From Flavobacterium limi (GTDB taxonomy: Bacteria; Bacteroidota; Bacteroidia; Flavobacteriales; Flavobacteriaceae): a DNA stretch of 64,000 bases. The notes under the pieces were generated by a model. It searched no databases and had not been told where the DNA came from. It worked only from the letters and a program-made list of their open reading frames with translations. Both the position numbers and the translations under genes were made by a program. Positions 40,836 to 49,901 of the stretch are shown piece by piece (the stretch's first letter is position 1; each line of letters opens with the position of its first letter). Location of the stretch: assembly GCF_010645075.1 (NCBI RefSeq), contig NZ_JAADZV010000004.1, forward strand, positions 124,001-188,000, given 5' to 3'.

Positions 40836-42290
40836 TTATTTTTTAATTGATTTTACTTTTTTGTCATTTATATAGGTATTAATAAAATTAAAATTCCTAA
40901 TATTTTTCAATAAGTAAAGTGAGTCTGCTTTTTCGATAACTACATTTTTAAGCGTAATATTTTCCACCGGAGATTCTTTATATCCTTCAGCCCAGACACC
41001 ATATTTACCTGCTTTTTTCACTTTTACATTCTCTAAACTTACATTTTTAATAACAGGAATAAAGTTTCCTGTTTGGGAACCATATACATTATAAAACATA
41101 TTTAATTTCAAGACACATTCTTTAACAGTTCCTACTTCCAGATTTCTCACATAAACATTTTCAATAACTCCACCCCGTTTAGAATTTGTTTTGATACGAA
41201 TTGCCCTGTCTAAATTGGGGCTATCCATAACACAATTCTCAACAAAAACATTATTTACACCTGCGGATATCTCACTTCCAATTACAACACCTCCATGACC
41301 ATCTATCATTTTACAGTTTTGTACAATTATATTTTTACTTGGTATTGCTACCCTTCTTCCATCTGCATCTCTTCCCGCTTTTATGGCAATGCAATCATCT
41401 CCTGTATTAAATACACAATTTTTAATTATTATGTTTTGTGAATATTCAGGATCACACCCATCGTTATTTGGACCATGACTATCTACTGTAACCCCGTCTA
41501 CAATAATGTTATTAGATTTTATTGGATGCAAGATCCAGAAAGGAGCGTTGATTATCGTAATATCTTTTATCAAAACAGTATTGCATTCGAAGAATTCAAT
41601 AAAATTAGGTCTCAGATAACGTCCTTCACCGAAGATTCTTTTTGAAACCGGCACACCTTTTTCAGCCATGTCAACCAAAACCTCACGATTAGCCGGGTCA
41701 TTTTGTGAAGGAATACCTTTTTCCCAGCCATAACTTTTACCACCAGACCAGACCCACCAGTTAGTATTATTTGCCTGACCGTTTAAAATGCCTTTACCAG
41801 TTATGGCCACATTTGTCTTATTTTTAGCGTAAATAAGAGGTGAGTAATTCATTAGTTCTGTTCCTTCAAAAGAAGTATGAACTATTGGGTAGTCTTTCGG
41901 ATTGACACTAAACAAAATTTCTGCATTATCTTCTAAGTGCAAATTCACATTATTCTCTAAATGTATCGGCCCGGTCAAGTATTTTCCATGCGGAACAACC
42001 ACCCGTCCTCCTCCGTTAGCAGTACAAGCTTTTACTGCCTTTTCAAAAGCAATTGTATTAAATGTCGCACCATCTCCAACTGCACCAAAATCTTTTATAT
42101 TATAATCTTTTTTTAAAAAAATTACCTGAGGGATGCTTTTAATAACCAAATCCATTTTCTTCCATGGATTATCTACTGCCTTTTCAGAGATTTTACTGCC
42201 ACAAGACATAAAAATCATAGGATAAGCCACAATTAAAAATGCTATATTCCTCTTCCAAGTCTTATATGCAATCATTTTATAGTATTTCAA
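40836..42290 (-). CDS. Polygalacturonase-like glycoside hydrolase family 28 (b), lipoprotein
   Basis: 484 aa. Lipoprotein signal with PMIFMSC. IKDFGAVGDGATFNTIAF starts the beta-helix; NNDGCDPEYSQN, NTGDDCIAIKAGRD and GHGGVVIGSEIS are the catalytic blocks, and RAIRIKTN the Lys-containing substrate site. It is likely an exo-polygalacturonase releasing galacturonate. It is the first gene of the degradation cluster; a perfect LacI-type palindrome overlaps its promoter. Confidence 0.9.
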   Translation of the reverse strand: MKYYKMIAYKTWKRNIAFLIVAYPMIFMSCGSKISEKAVDNPWKKMDLVIKSIPQVIFLKKDYNIKDFGAVGDGATFNTIAFEKAVKACTANGGGRVVVPHGKYLTGPIHLENNVNLHLEDNAEILFSVNPKDYPIVHTSFEGTELMNYSPLIYAKNKTNVAITGKGILNGQANNTNWWVWSGGKSYGWEKGIPSQNDPANREVLVDMAEKGVPVSKRIFGEGRYLRPNFIEFFECNTVLIKDITIINAPFWILHPIKSNNIIVDGVTVDSHGPNNDGCDPEYSQNIIIKNCVFNTGDDCIAIKAGRDADGRRVAIPSKNIIVQNCKMIDGHGGVVIGSEISAGVNNVFVENCVMDSPNLDRAIRIKTNSKRGGVIENVYVRNLEVGTVKECVLKLNMFYNVYGSQTGNFIPVIKNVSLENVKVKKAGKYGVWAEGYKESPVENITLKNVVIEKADSLYLLKNIRNFNFINTYINDKKVKSIKK

Positions 42291-42315
42291 TTTAAAAATT
42301 AAGATTTGTTAACTA

Positions 42316-42338
42316 TGTAATCGATTACACGAAAGTAA
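42316..42338 (-). promoter_or_regulatory. LacI-type operator at the GH28 (b) promoter
   Basis: TGTAATCGATTACA at 42316-42329 is a perfect 14-bp palindrome. On the minus strand it follows the -7-like TACTTTCG (42338-42331), so a bound repressor would cover the transcription start. Confidence 0.8.
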
Positions 42339-42477
42339 AAAAATAGAATCAAAACAACAAATTAATTTTTAAAAAAATAATATATTTATTTTTAATTACA
42401 ACATTAATTACACTTACTATAAAAAAAGACACAATTTTTTATTATTGCTATATTTTATTTTACATAAAAAAGAATTG

Positions 42478-42529
42478 TTGGTAATCGATAACAATTTATA
42501 TTGCTGTATGTAAAAAAAATGTATTTTTG
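42478..42529 (+). promoter_or_regulatory. lacI paralogue 1 promoter and operator
   Basis: TTGGTAATCGATAACAA at about 42478-42494 is an asymmetric version of the operator, upstream of a -7 box TATTTTTG at 42522-42529; start codon at 42559. The rest of the 268-bp gap is AT-rich with no other signal seen. Confidence 0.65.
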
Positions 42530-42558
42530 TGTTAAAATAATCAAAATGTAACTTTTGA

Positions 42559-43587
42559 ATGAGCGAAAAAATAACCATTTATGATATTGCAAAAAAACTA
42601 AATATCACTGCTGCTACGGTGTCGAGAGCATTGAATAACAATCCAAAAATAAAAGATAGCACGAAGCAATTGGTTCTTGAGACAGCTGCATCAATGAACT
42701 ATAAACAAAATAAGTTAGCTCTGGCTTTAAAAAGCGGGAGAAGTAACAATATTGGAGTTATTGTCCCCCGCATTGACAGCAATTTTTTCGCATCTGTAAT
42801 CAGAGGGATTGAAGAAGAACTTTATCCACACGGCTATCAGGTTATAATTTGCCAGACTCATGAAAATCCGAAAAGGGAAAACGAAAATCTTTACACACTA
42901 ATAGATGCCCAGGTTGATGGTATTTTAATGTCAGTTACGGACGTTACTAATGAAAATGATAGTGCCTTTCGAAATGTATTAGAAAAGAATGTACCATTGA
43001 TTTTCTTTGACAGAAGCAAACATATAGATGGTGTGAGCTCAGTAACTATCAACGACTTTAAAGGAGGCTATATAACCACAAAACAATTAATTAATCAGGG
43101 GTGCAAGTATATCGCACATTTATCAGGAGATCAGTCATTAGAAATTTTCAAAAACAGATTCTTAGGATACAAACAGGCTTTACTGGATAATGGGATTGAA
43201 TTTAGCGAAAAATATGTCATTCAGTCCAAAAGTAGTGTCGAGGCAGGAAAAAATGCAATTAATATCCTGTTAGAACTTGAAACACCACCGGATGCTATAT
43301 TCTCTTCAAGTGATTTTGCCGCTTTAGGAGCCATTCAGGAATTAAGAGACAGAAAAATTAATATTCCTCAAGAGTTCTGTGTTGCCGGTTTTAGTAACGA
43401 GCCTTTTACTAAGTTCATGGAGCTATCTATAACTTCTGTTGATCAGTCCCCTCTTGAAATGGGAAGAATGTCAGCTCGTGTCTTCTTAGAACAAGTTGGC
43501 AAAACAGATACTATTAAAATCGAAAAAAAGGTAGTATTAGCACCCGAATTACATATTCGTAAATCTACGTCCAGAATAAATTCGTAA
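42559..43587 (+). CDS. LacI family repressor of the pectin/hexuronate locus (paralogue 1)
   Basis: 342 aa. The LacI helix-turn-helix and hinge are at 5-60 (ITIYDIAKKLNITAATVSRALNN). The periplasmic-binding-protein-like sensor begins at IGVIVPRIDSNFFASVIRGIE and ends HIRKSTSR. It is nearly identical in length and most residues to the tandem copy at 43840-44868. With the TGTAATCGATTACA-type sites at the locus promoters, it probably represses the locus until a uronate-derived inducer binds (inference). Confidence 0.9.
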   Translation: MSEKITIYDIAKKLNITAATVSRALNNNPKIKDSTKQLVLETAASMNYKQNKLALALKSGRSNNIGVIVPRIDSNFFASVIRGIEEELYPHGYQVIICQTHENPKRENENLYTLIDAQVDGILMSVTDVTNENDSAFRNVLEKNVPLIFFDRSKHIDGVSSVTINDFKGGYITTKQLINQGCKYIAHLSGDQSLEIFKNRFLGYKQALLDNGIEFSEKYVIQSKSSVEAGKNAINILLELETPPDAIFSSSDFAALGAIQELRDRKINIPQEFCVAGFSNEPFTKFMELSITSVDQSPLEMGRMSARVFLEQVGKTDTIKIEKKVVLAPELHIRKSTSRINS

Positions 43588-43757
43588 TTAGTTTAAGAAT
43601 CTATCCTCTATATAAATCGTGCTTTTTTAATTCAAGTACTTATTTATTTTCTAATTGAAGTTTTATCATATATTTTCAATAAAACAATTACATTAATTTC
43701 AAAATAAAACACCACGCACTTGTTTTTAAATGCTTTTATAGCCAATATAATAAGGTT

Positions 43758-43809
43758 TTAACAATCGATAACATTTTATATTGGATTATTCAAAAAAAGG
43801 GTACTTTTG
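43758..43809 (+). promoter_or_regulatory. lacI paralogue 2 promoter and operator
   Basis: TAACAATCGATAACAT at about 43759-43774 resembles the site before paralogue 1 at the same relative position; the -7 box TACTTTTG is at 43802-43809 and the start at 43840. The promoter was evidently duplicated with the gene. Nothing else is seen in the 252-bp gap. Confidence 0.62.
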
Positions 43810-43839
43810 TGCTGAATAAATAAAAGAATATTTTTTTGA

Positions 43840-44868
43840 ATGAGCGAAAAAACCACTATTTATGATATTGCCAAGAGACTAAACATTACTGCTGCTACTG
43901 TCTCAAGAGCTTTAAATAACAGCCCAAAAATAAAAAAAAGCACCCGTGAATTAGTTCAGGAAACAGCGGATTTAATGGGTTACAAACCAAACAAATTAGC
44001 TTTGGCATTAAAAAGCGGAAAAAGTAATAATTTAGGTATCATAGTTCCTCGTGTTGACAATAATTTTTTTGGAACCGTAATTAGAGGTATTGAAGAAGAG
44101 CTGTATCCTCACGGCTATCATGTTATTATTTCGCAGACTCATGATAATCCCAAAAGAGAAAATGAAAATCTGTATGCCTTAATTGACGCTCAGGTAGACG
44201 GTATTCTAATGTCAGTCACAGATGTTACTGATGAAAATCATGATGCCTTTCAAAACGTGCTGCAAAAAAATGTACCGTTGATTTTCTTTGACAGAACCAG
44301 ACATATTGACGGAGTGAGTTCTGTAACTATTAATGACTTCAAGGGTGGATATCTTACTACAAAACACTTAATTAATGAAGGCTGTAGACATATCGCTCAT
44401 TTATCCAGAGACCAATCTCTTGATATTTTTAAAAATAGGTTTTTAGGCTATAAACAAGCATTACTGGACAGCGGAATACCTTTTAAGGAAGAATATGTTA
44501 TTCCTATTAAGAGTACCGTAGAATCTGGAAAAGAAGCTGTAGACATCCTGTTACGGCTTGAAACACCTCCAGACGCTATATTTTCTTCTAGTGATTTTGC
44601 TGCTTTAGGGGCTATTGAGGAATTAAAAGAAAGAAACATCGATATTCCTAACGAATTTTGTGTAGCCGGATTTAGTAATGAACCTTTTACTAAATTCATG
44701 GAACTCTCCATAACTTCAGTAGACCAATCCCCACTTGAAATGGGAAGAATGGCAGCACGTGTTTTCTTAGAACAAATAGATAAAACTGACACCACTAGAA
44801 TTGAAAAAAAGGTAGTTCTCGCTCCGGAATTACATATTCGTAAATCTTCCTCAAGAACTACCTTTTAA
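43840..44868 (+). CDS. LacI family repressor of the pectin/hexuronate locus (paralogue 2)
   Basis: 342 aa, same length as paralogue 1. Recognition helix TAATVSRALNN is identical, so the two should bind the same sequence. Sensor-domain differences (for example NNFFGTVIRGIE versus SNFFASVIRGIE, DQSLDIFKNRF versus DQSLEIFKNRF) are scattered and mild. The duplication includes the upstream promoter. Different inducers or heterodimers are possible. The gene converges on uxaA with only 24 nt between stops. Confidence 0.9.
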   Translation: MSEKTTIYDIAKRLNITAATVSRALNNSPKIKKSTRELVQETADLMGYKPNKLALALKSGKSNNLGIIVPRVDNNFFGTVIRGIEEELYPHGYHVIISQTHDNPKRENENLYALIDAQVDGILMSVTDVTDENHDAFQNVLQKNVPLIFFDRTRHIDGVSSVTINDFKGGYLTTKHLINEGCRHIAHLSRDQSLDIFKNRFLGYKQALLDSGIPFKEEYVIPIKSTVESGKEAVDILLRLETPPDAIFSSSDFAALGAIEELKERNIDIPNEFCVAGFSNEPFTKFMELSITSVDQSPLEMGRMAARVFLEQIDKTDTTRIEKKVVLAPELHIRKSSSRTTF

Positions 44869-44892
44869 TAGGTTTTTATTTAAGAGCTTAAA

Positions 44893-46506
44893 TTAAAGCG
44901 AAACTCCTCTTTTCCAAGGAATAAACACATCTTGTTTGAGCTGATCTGCTTTTGTTTCAACGTTTCCGCTCGCCAATTCTATAATATAATCTACGAGTTC
45001 TTCTCCAACTTCGGTGATGTTTTTTTCACCAGTGATTACAGTTCCGGCATTGAAATCGATAATATCAGACATTCTATTGGTTAATGCTGTGTTTGAAGCA
45101 ATTTTAACAACAGGTGCAACCGGATTTCCCATCGGATTTCCTAAACCTGTTGTAAACAAAACAACAGTTGCGCCGGATCCAACCAACCCTGTGGTACATT
45201 CGGCGTCATTTCCTGGCGTATTTAGAAGATTTAAACCCGGTTGAGAAATATATTCACCGTAATCCAAAACATCTACAATAGGTGCAGTTCCACCTTTTTT
45301 AGATGCACCAGCAGATTTCATTGCGTCGGTAATTAATCCGTCTTTAATATTTCCTGGAGATGGGTTCATATCAAACCCTGAACCTGCATCTACAACTGAT
45401 TTTTCAAAAGCTTTCATCAAAGATAAAAACTTGTCTGCTTTTTCTTCGTTCACACATCGGTTCATCAATTCCTGCTCAACGCCACACAATTCCGGAAACT
45501 CTGCCAAAATAGATTTCGCTCCCAAAGCTGCGAAAATATCTGAAACAACTCCCAATACCGGATTTGCCGATATTCCTGAAAATCCGTCAGATCCACCACA
45601 TTCCAAACCAATACTTAGTTTTGAAATAGGAGCAGGTTTACGTTCAATTTTATTGGCTCTTTTAATGGCTTCATAAGAATCTTTAATCACCATTTGGAAC
45701 ATTTGATCGGTAGTTCCAATTTGCTGCTGCTCATAGATCAAAATTTCTTTATCACAATTTGGGCTCATTGCTTTTAATGCATTTTTGAAAATATCTACCT
45801 GCAAATTTTGGCAGCCTAAACTTAAAATAGTTGCACCGGCAACATTTGGATTGTTCACATATCCTGCAAGCAGTTTTGCCAACAATTCCGAATCTTGTCT
45901 AATTCCACCACAACCACCCTGATGATTGATGAATTTTACTTCAATATTATCTAAAAGATTTTCATTTGAATTTCTCTCAGCAACTTCCTCTACACTTTTT
46001 TCTTCAATTAAAGAACGTAACAAGTTTTTATAAGAAACTTCTTTTTTCGGTAGTAATTCGTTTTCGAAAATATCTTTCAGTTTTTCGATATTTTTATTTT
46101 CACAAAAAACCAATGGAATAAATAACCAAACATTTTTGGTTCCAACTTGTCCATCTGTACGGTGATATCCGTTGAAAGTTTTATCTTTCCAACGATCTAC
46201 ATTTGGTGGAGTCCAGCCTAAACTTCCATTTTTACCAAAAACTTTTTCGCTTTCATGTTTTACATTTTCGGTGGTAATTACTTCTCCTTTTTTTATAGGT
46301 TTTACAGCTTTCCCTACCAAAACTCCATACATTATGATCTCATCACCAATTGCAAAATCCTTCTCTGTGATTTTATGTTTTGCTTTAACATCAGTTGTTG
46401 GTGAGACTGTAGTTCCTTCAAATGCAATTTGTTCGTTTTGTACCAAATCGGTTAAAGCAACAATTACGTTATCTGCTGGGTTTACTTTTATTAATTTTTT
46501 TTGCAT
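44893..46506 (-). CDS. uxaA: Altronate dehydratase
   Basis: 537 aa. The N-terminal SAF domain is at about 8-80 (DNVIVALTDLVQ, AIGDEIIMYGVLVGKAVKPIKKGE). The catalytic domain has NHQGGCGGIRQDS, GLECGGSDGFSGISANP and GLGNPMGNPVAPVVKI. It dehydrates D-altronate to 2-keto-3-deoxygluconate, the last step of the galacturonate branch before KDG. It lies 27 nt downstream of uxaB on the same strand. Confidence 0.93.
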   Translation of the reverse strand: MQKKLIKVNPADNVIVALTDLVQNEQIAFEGTTVSPTTDVKAKHKITEKDFAIGDEIIMYGVLVGKAVKPIKKGEVITTENVKHESEKVFGKNGSLGWTPPNVDRWKDKTFNGYHRTDGQVGTKNVWLFIPLVFCENKNIEKLKDIFENELLPKKEVSYKNLLRSLIEEKSVEEVAERNSNENLLDNIEVKFINHQGGCGGIRQDSELLAKLLAGYVNNPNVAGATILSLGCQNLQVDIFKNALKAMSPNCDKEILIYEQQQIGTTDQMFQMVIKDSYEAIKRANKIERKPAPISKLSIGLECGGSDGFSGISANPVLGVVSDIFAALGAKSILAEFPELCGVEQELMNRCVNEEKADKFLSLMKAFEKSVVDAGSGFDMNPSPGNIKDGLITDAMKSAGASKKGGTAPIVDVLDYGEYISQPGLNLLNTPGNDAECTTGLVGSGATVVLFTTGLGNPMGNPVAPVVKIASNTALTNRMSDIIDFNAGTVITGEKNITEVGEELVDYIIELASGNVETKADQLKQDVFIPWKRGVSL

Positions 46507-46533
46507 GATATTGTTTTTTTTGAAAATTCTAAA

Positions 46534-47976
46534 TTAGAACTGTTTACTGAAATTTTCGAAACCTTTCTCTATCCCATTAGTTTCAATTTCATTCAAAGCT
46601 ACCACTAAAGCTTCTGATAAACCGTTAATTTTTGTTAAATCTTCTCCCCAGAAATCTGTGTTAGACAATGCTTTAGCAACAACTAAGTCTAAAGATCCTA
46701 ATTGCCAAATATTTTTAAATGCTTCAACTAATTCAGGAGTATCTTTTACCGGTAACACTTCGTTATTCCATGTTCCTTTGTAAAATTGAATTAAAGAAGC
46801 TAATGAAAAAGTCAAACTTACAGGCAGTTTTTTGTTTGTATTGTAATATCCTAATAAACTTGGTAAAACTCTTACTTTGAATTTTGAGATAGAATTTAAA
46901 GCAATATCAGCAAGTGCATGCTTGATAAATGGATTTTTAAAACGATCCATTACCTCTTCAGAATAGGCAGCGATTTCATTTTTATCCATCGCAAGGGTTT
47001 CGCTGATTTCACTGATAACATTGTCTACAAATTTCCCGGTAAAATCTCCATTAACAGTTTCCATTACTAATTTGTTACCATACAAAAGAGATGTAGGAAC
47101 CATTGCTGTATGTGCACCGTTCAAAATACGAACTTTAATCATTTTGAATGGACGAATATCATCAACAATCTTCACATTCAGGTCTGTCTTATGGAAAGGC
47201 AGTTTTTGTTTTAAATCTTCTCCACCTTCAATAGCCCAAAGGAAGAATGGTTCAGCAGCAACAATTAAATTATCCTGATAATCTAATTTACTGTTATAAT
47301 CTTCAATTTCAGCTCTTGGATATCCAGGAACAATTCTGTCAACCAAAGTACTGTGGTACGTACACGCTTCAGTTAACCATGATTTAAATGAATCCTCTAA
47401 CTTCCATAAATCGGCATATTGCAAAATATATTTTTTTAGAGTCTCAGAGTTATAATCAATCAATTCACAAGGAATAATAGTCACTCCTTTAGAGGCATCT
47501 CCATTAAAATGTTTGAATCTTTCGTATAACAAGACAGTTAGCTTTGCAGGGAATGCTGCTGGCGGCTGCATATCCGGAGTATCAGTATCAAGAAATTCAA
47601 TTCCGGCTTCAGTCGTATTTGAAACAATAAACTGAAGTTCTTCTTCTTTGGCTAATGCTAAATAATCTGCAAATTCAGTATAAGGATTTATAGCTTTTAC
47701 AATATTGTCAATTAATTGAATATCTTGTATTTTTTCTCCTTTTTTAATCCCGTTCATAAACAAAGTGTAAAGACCATCCTGGTCATTAATCATGTTTACC
47801 ATACCATCTTTTAATGGCTGAACAATTGCAATACCGGCATTAAAATCAACCTCTTTATTTAGCTTATGAAAAGCATAATCAACAAATGCTCTAAGGAAAT
47901 TACCTTCACCAAACTGAACTACTTTAATAGGTTTTAATTTCTCTAAACCTGTATTTACTCTATTTAATTTTTTCAT
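46534..47976 (-). CDS. uxaB: Tagaturonate reductase
   Basis: 480 aa from the ATG at 47976. The NAD site is IKVVQFGEGNFLRAF at about 15-30 and the polyol-dehydrogenase family motif with the catalytic Lys is KIRVRILNGAHTAMVP-like (here MIKVRILNGAHTAMVP). FKNPFIKHALADIALNS is also typical. It reduces D-tagaturonate to D-altronate. It forms an operon with uxaA, separated from kdgA by a terminator-like hairpin at 48067-48106. Confidence 0.92.
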   Translation of the reverse strand: MKKLNRVNTGLEKLKPIKVVQFGEGNFLRAFVDYAFHKLNKEVDFNAGIAIVQPLKDGMVNMINDQDGLYTLFMNGIKKGEKIQDIQLIDNIVKAINPYTEFADYLALAKEEELQFIVSNTTEAGIEFLDTDTPDMQPPAAFPAKLTVLLYERFKHFNGDASKGVTIIPCELIDYNSETLKKYILQYADLWKLEDSFKSWLTEACTYHSTLVDRIVPGYPRAEIEDYNSKLDYQDNLIVAAEPFFLWAIEGGEDLKQKLPFHKTDLNVKIVDDIRPFKMIKVRILNGAHTAMVPTSLLYGNKLVMETVNGDFTGKFVDNVISEISETLAMDKNEIAAYSEEVMDRFKNPFIKHALADIALNSISKFKVRVLPSLLGYYNTNKKLPVSLTFSLASLIQFYKGTWNNEVLPVKDTPELVEAFKNIWQLGSLDLVVAKALSNTDFWGEDLTKINGLSEALVVALNEIETNGIEKGFENFSKQF

Positions 47977-48066
47977 TTTAATCTTCTCTAAAAGTGTTAT
48001 GAACAACCTCATTAATCCCTTACTTGTTTCAATTATTGTAAAAGAAACATTACACTTGTAAATATT

Positions 48067-48106
48067 AAAATAAAGTTTGCTGTGAGGAGTGACAAGCTTT
48101 ATTTTT
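48067..48106 (-). terminator. Hairpin between kdgA and uxaB
   Basis: AAAATAAAGTTTG pairs with CAAGCTTTATTTT with one G:T, loop of 13 nt, about 80 nt beyond the kdgA stop at 48187. It separates the kduI-kdgA operon from uxaB-uxaA. Confidence 0.55.
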
Positions 48107-48186
48107 CAAGCGTAATGTTCAATTACAACCTTTAAAACTCTAAAAAAAACTGCTTTACAATAAGGAACAACTAAATTATTCCTTAT

Positions 48187-48858
48187 TTATTTTTTTCTAA
48201 TATCTTTTATGATGTTTAAAACATCACTTACCTTATTTTTCAATCCTTCAAAATCTTGTTTGTCAAGTAAATCTTTCGAAATCAATTGTGAACCAAGACC
48301 AACACAGGTAGCACCTGCATTTAACCATGAAGACAAACTTTCAACAGTTGGATAAACACCTCCTGTAGGCATAATTGTAGTCCACGGGCAAGGTCCTTTT
48401 ATTGCTTTAATAAATTCTGGTCCATAAGTATCTGCAGGAAATAATTTCACAACTTCACAGCCTAATTCTTCAGCTCTTGCAATTTCTGAAAGCGTTCCAC
48501 AACCAGGCGACCATAAAACTTTTCTACGATTACATGCTATTGCAATATCTTCTCTAAATACCGGAGTTACGATAAAATTAGCACCAAGCTGCATGTATAA
48601 AGAAGCTGCTGCTGCATCAGTAACAGAACCAACACCTAACATCATTCCAGGCAATTCAGCCAATGCATATTTATTTAATGCTCCAAAAACCTCAAAAGCA
48701 AAATCACCTCTGCTTGTAAATTCCATTAATCTGGAACCTCCGTCATAGCATGCTTTTAATACTTTTTTACTGATTTCAATATCCGAATGAAAAAACAATG
48801 GAACCATTCCGTTGTCTTTCATCGTCTGAGCTACTTCAATTCTTGAATACTTTGCCAT
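48187..48858 (-). CDS. kdgA: KDPG / 4-hydroxy-2-oxoglutarate aldolase
   Basis: 223 aa TIM barrel. GMVPLFFHSDIEISKKVLKAC and GGSRLMEFTSRGDFAFEVF form the first strands; CEVVKLFPADTYGPEFIKAIKGP contains the Schiff-base Lys, and TGGVYPTVESLSSWLNAGA the phosphate site. It cleaves 2-keto-3-deoxy-6-phosphogluconate to pyruvate and glyceraldehyde-3-phosphate. It lies 7 nt after kdgK, which makes its substrate. Confidence 0.9.
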   Translation of the reverse strand: MAKYSRIEVAQTMKDNGMVPLFFHSDIEISKKVLKACYDGGSRLMEFTSRGDFAFEVFGALNKYALAELPGMMLGVGSVTDAAAASLYMQLGANFIVTPVFREDIAIACNRRKVLWSPGCGTLSEIARAEELGCEVVKLFPADTYGPEFIKAIKGPCPWTTIMPTGGVYPTVESLSSWLNAGATCVGLGSQLISKDLLDKQDFEGLKNKVSDVLNIIKDIRKK

Positions 48859-48865
48859 ACTTTAT

Positions 48866-49888
48866 TTATCTTGATACTAATCCGGCAGAGTTTCCTCCAG
48901 CCATGTTTTCAACTTCTTTTAATGTAACTAAATTATAATCTCCGGCAATAGTATGTTTCAAGCAACAAGCTGCTACTGCAAAATCTAATGCCTTTTGTTT
49001 ATCTTCTTTGTATTCAACTAATCCGTAAATTAATCCTCCCATAAAAGCGTCACCACTACCTACTCTGTCGATTACTGGCGTTACTTCCTGCACAGCGGCA
49101 TTAAAAATAGTTTTTCCGTCAAATAAAACCCCGCCAATTCTTTGATGCGAAGCACTAACAGAATAACGCAGTGTAGTCGCAACAGTTTTTAAGTTTGGAC
49201 AAAGCTCATATAACTTAGAATACAAAGCCGGTAATGATTTTTCATCCTGATAATTTGGATTTACTTTAGGAATTCCCAACATAAAATATGCAGTATCAAT
49301 ATCTCCTAAAATAACGTGACTGTATTTTAATAATTCCGGCATAACCTCACTTGGAGCTTTTCCATATTGCCATAGCTTTGATCTGTAATTCAAATCACAA
49401 GAAATAGTTAGTCCTAATTCGTGTGCAATCTGAACGGCTTCCAGGCAAGCTTCTGCCGCACTTTGGGAAATTGCAGCTGAAATTCCGCTAAAATGAAACC
49501 ATGTAGCTCCTTCCAGTACTTTTTTCCAGTCAATATCTCCTTTTTGAATAGTAGCCATCGAGCTGTGTGCGCGATCGTAAACAACATTACTTCCTCTGGT
49601 TCCCGCTCCGGTTTCTAAATAATAAGTTCCTAAACGTTCACCGCCGTAAACAATACTTTTAGACTCAACATTCATTTTACGCATTTCCTGCACTGCACAG
49701 TAACCGATTTCATTTTCAGGTAATCTGGTAACAAACTCAGCATTAATGCCGTAATTAGCCAAAGAAACACAAACGTTAAATTCACCTCCGCCATAAGACG
49801 CTGTAAATGCTTTAGCCTGAGAAAAACGCAAATGTCTTTCTGTTGAAAAACGCAACATTATTTCGCCGAATGCAACTACTTTACTCAT
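48866..49888 (-). CDS. kdgK: 2-keto-3-deoxygluconate kinase (PfkB family)
   Basis: 340 aa from the ATG at 49888. PfkB/ribokinase motifs: AFGEIMLRFS at the N-terminus, ASYGGGEFNVCVSLANYG (sugar site), DLNYRSKLW, and DRVGSGDAFMGGLIYGL near 270, with the catalytic Asp in GSGDAF. The FSQAKAFTASYGG context is as in KDG kinases. It phosphorylates KDG from both uronate branches. Operon position between uxaC and kdgA. Confidence 0.9.
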   Translation of the reverse strand: MSKVVAFGEIMLRFSTERHLRFSQAKAFTASYGGGEFNVCVSLANYGINAEFVTRLPENEIGYCAVQEMRKMNVESKSIVYGGERLGTYYLETGAGTRGSNVVYDRAHSSMATIQKGDIDWKKVLEGATWFHFSGISAAISQSAAEACLEAVQIAHELGLTISCDLNYRSKLWQYGKAPSEVMPELLKYSHVILGDIDTAYFMLGIPKVNPNYQDEKSLPALYSKLYELCPNLKTVATTLRYSVSASHQRIGGVLFDGKTIFNAAVQEVTPVIDRVGSGDAFMGGLIYGLVEYKEDKQKALDFAVAACCLKHTIAGDYNLVTLKEVENMAGGNSAGLVSR

Positions 49889-49901
49889 TATCAATATTTA
49901 A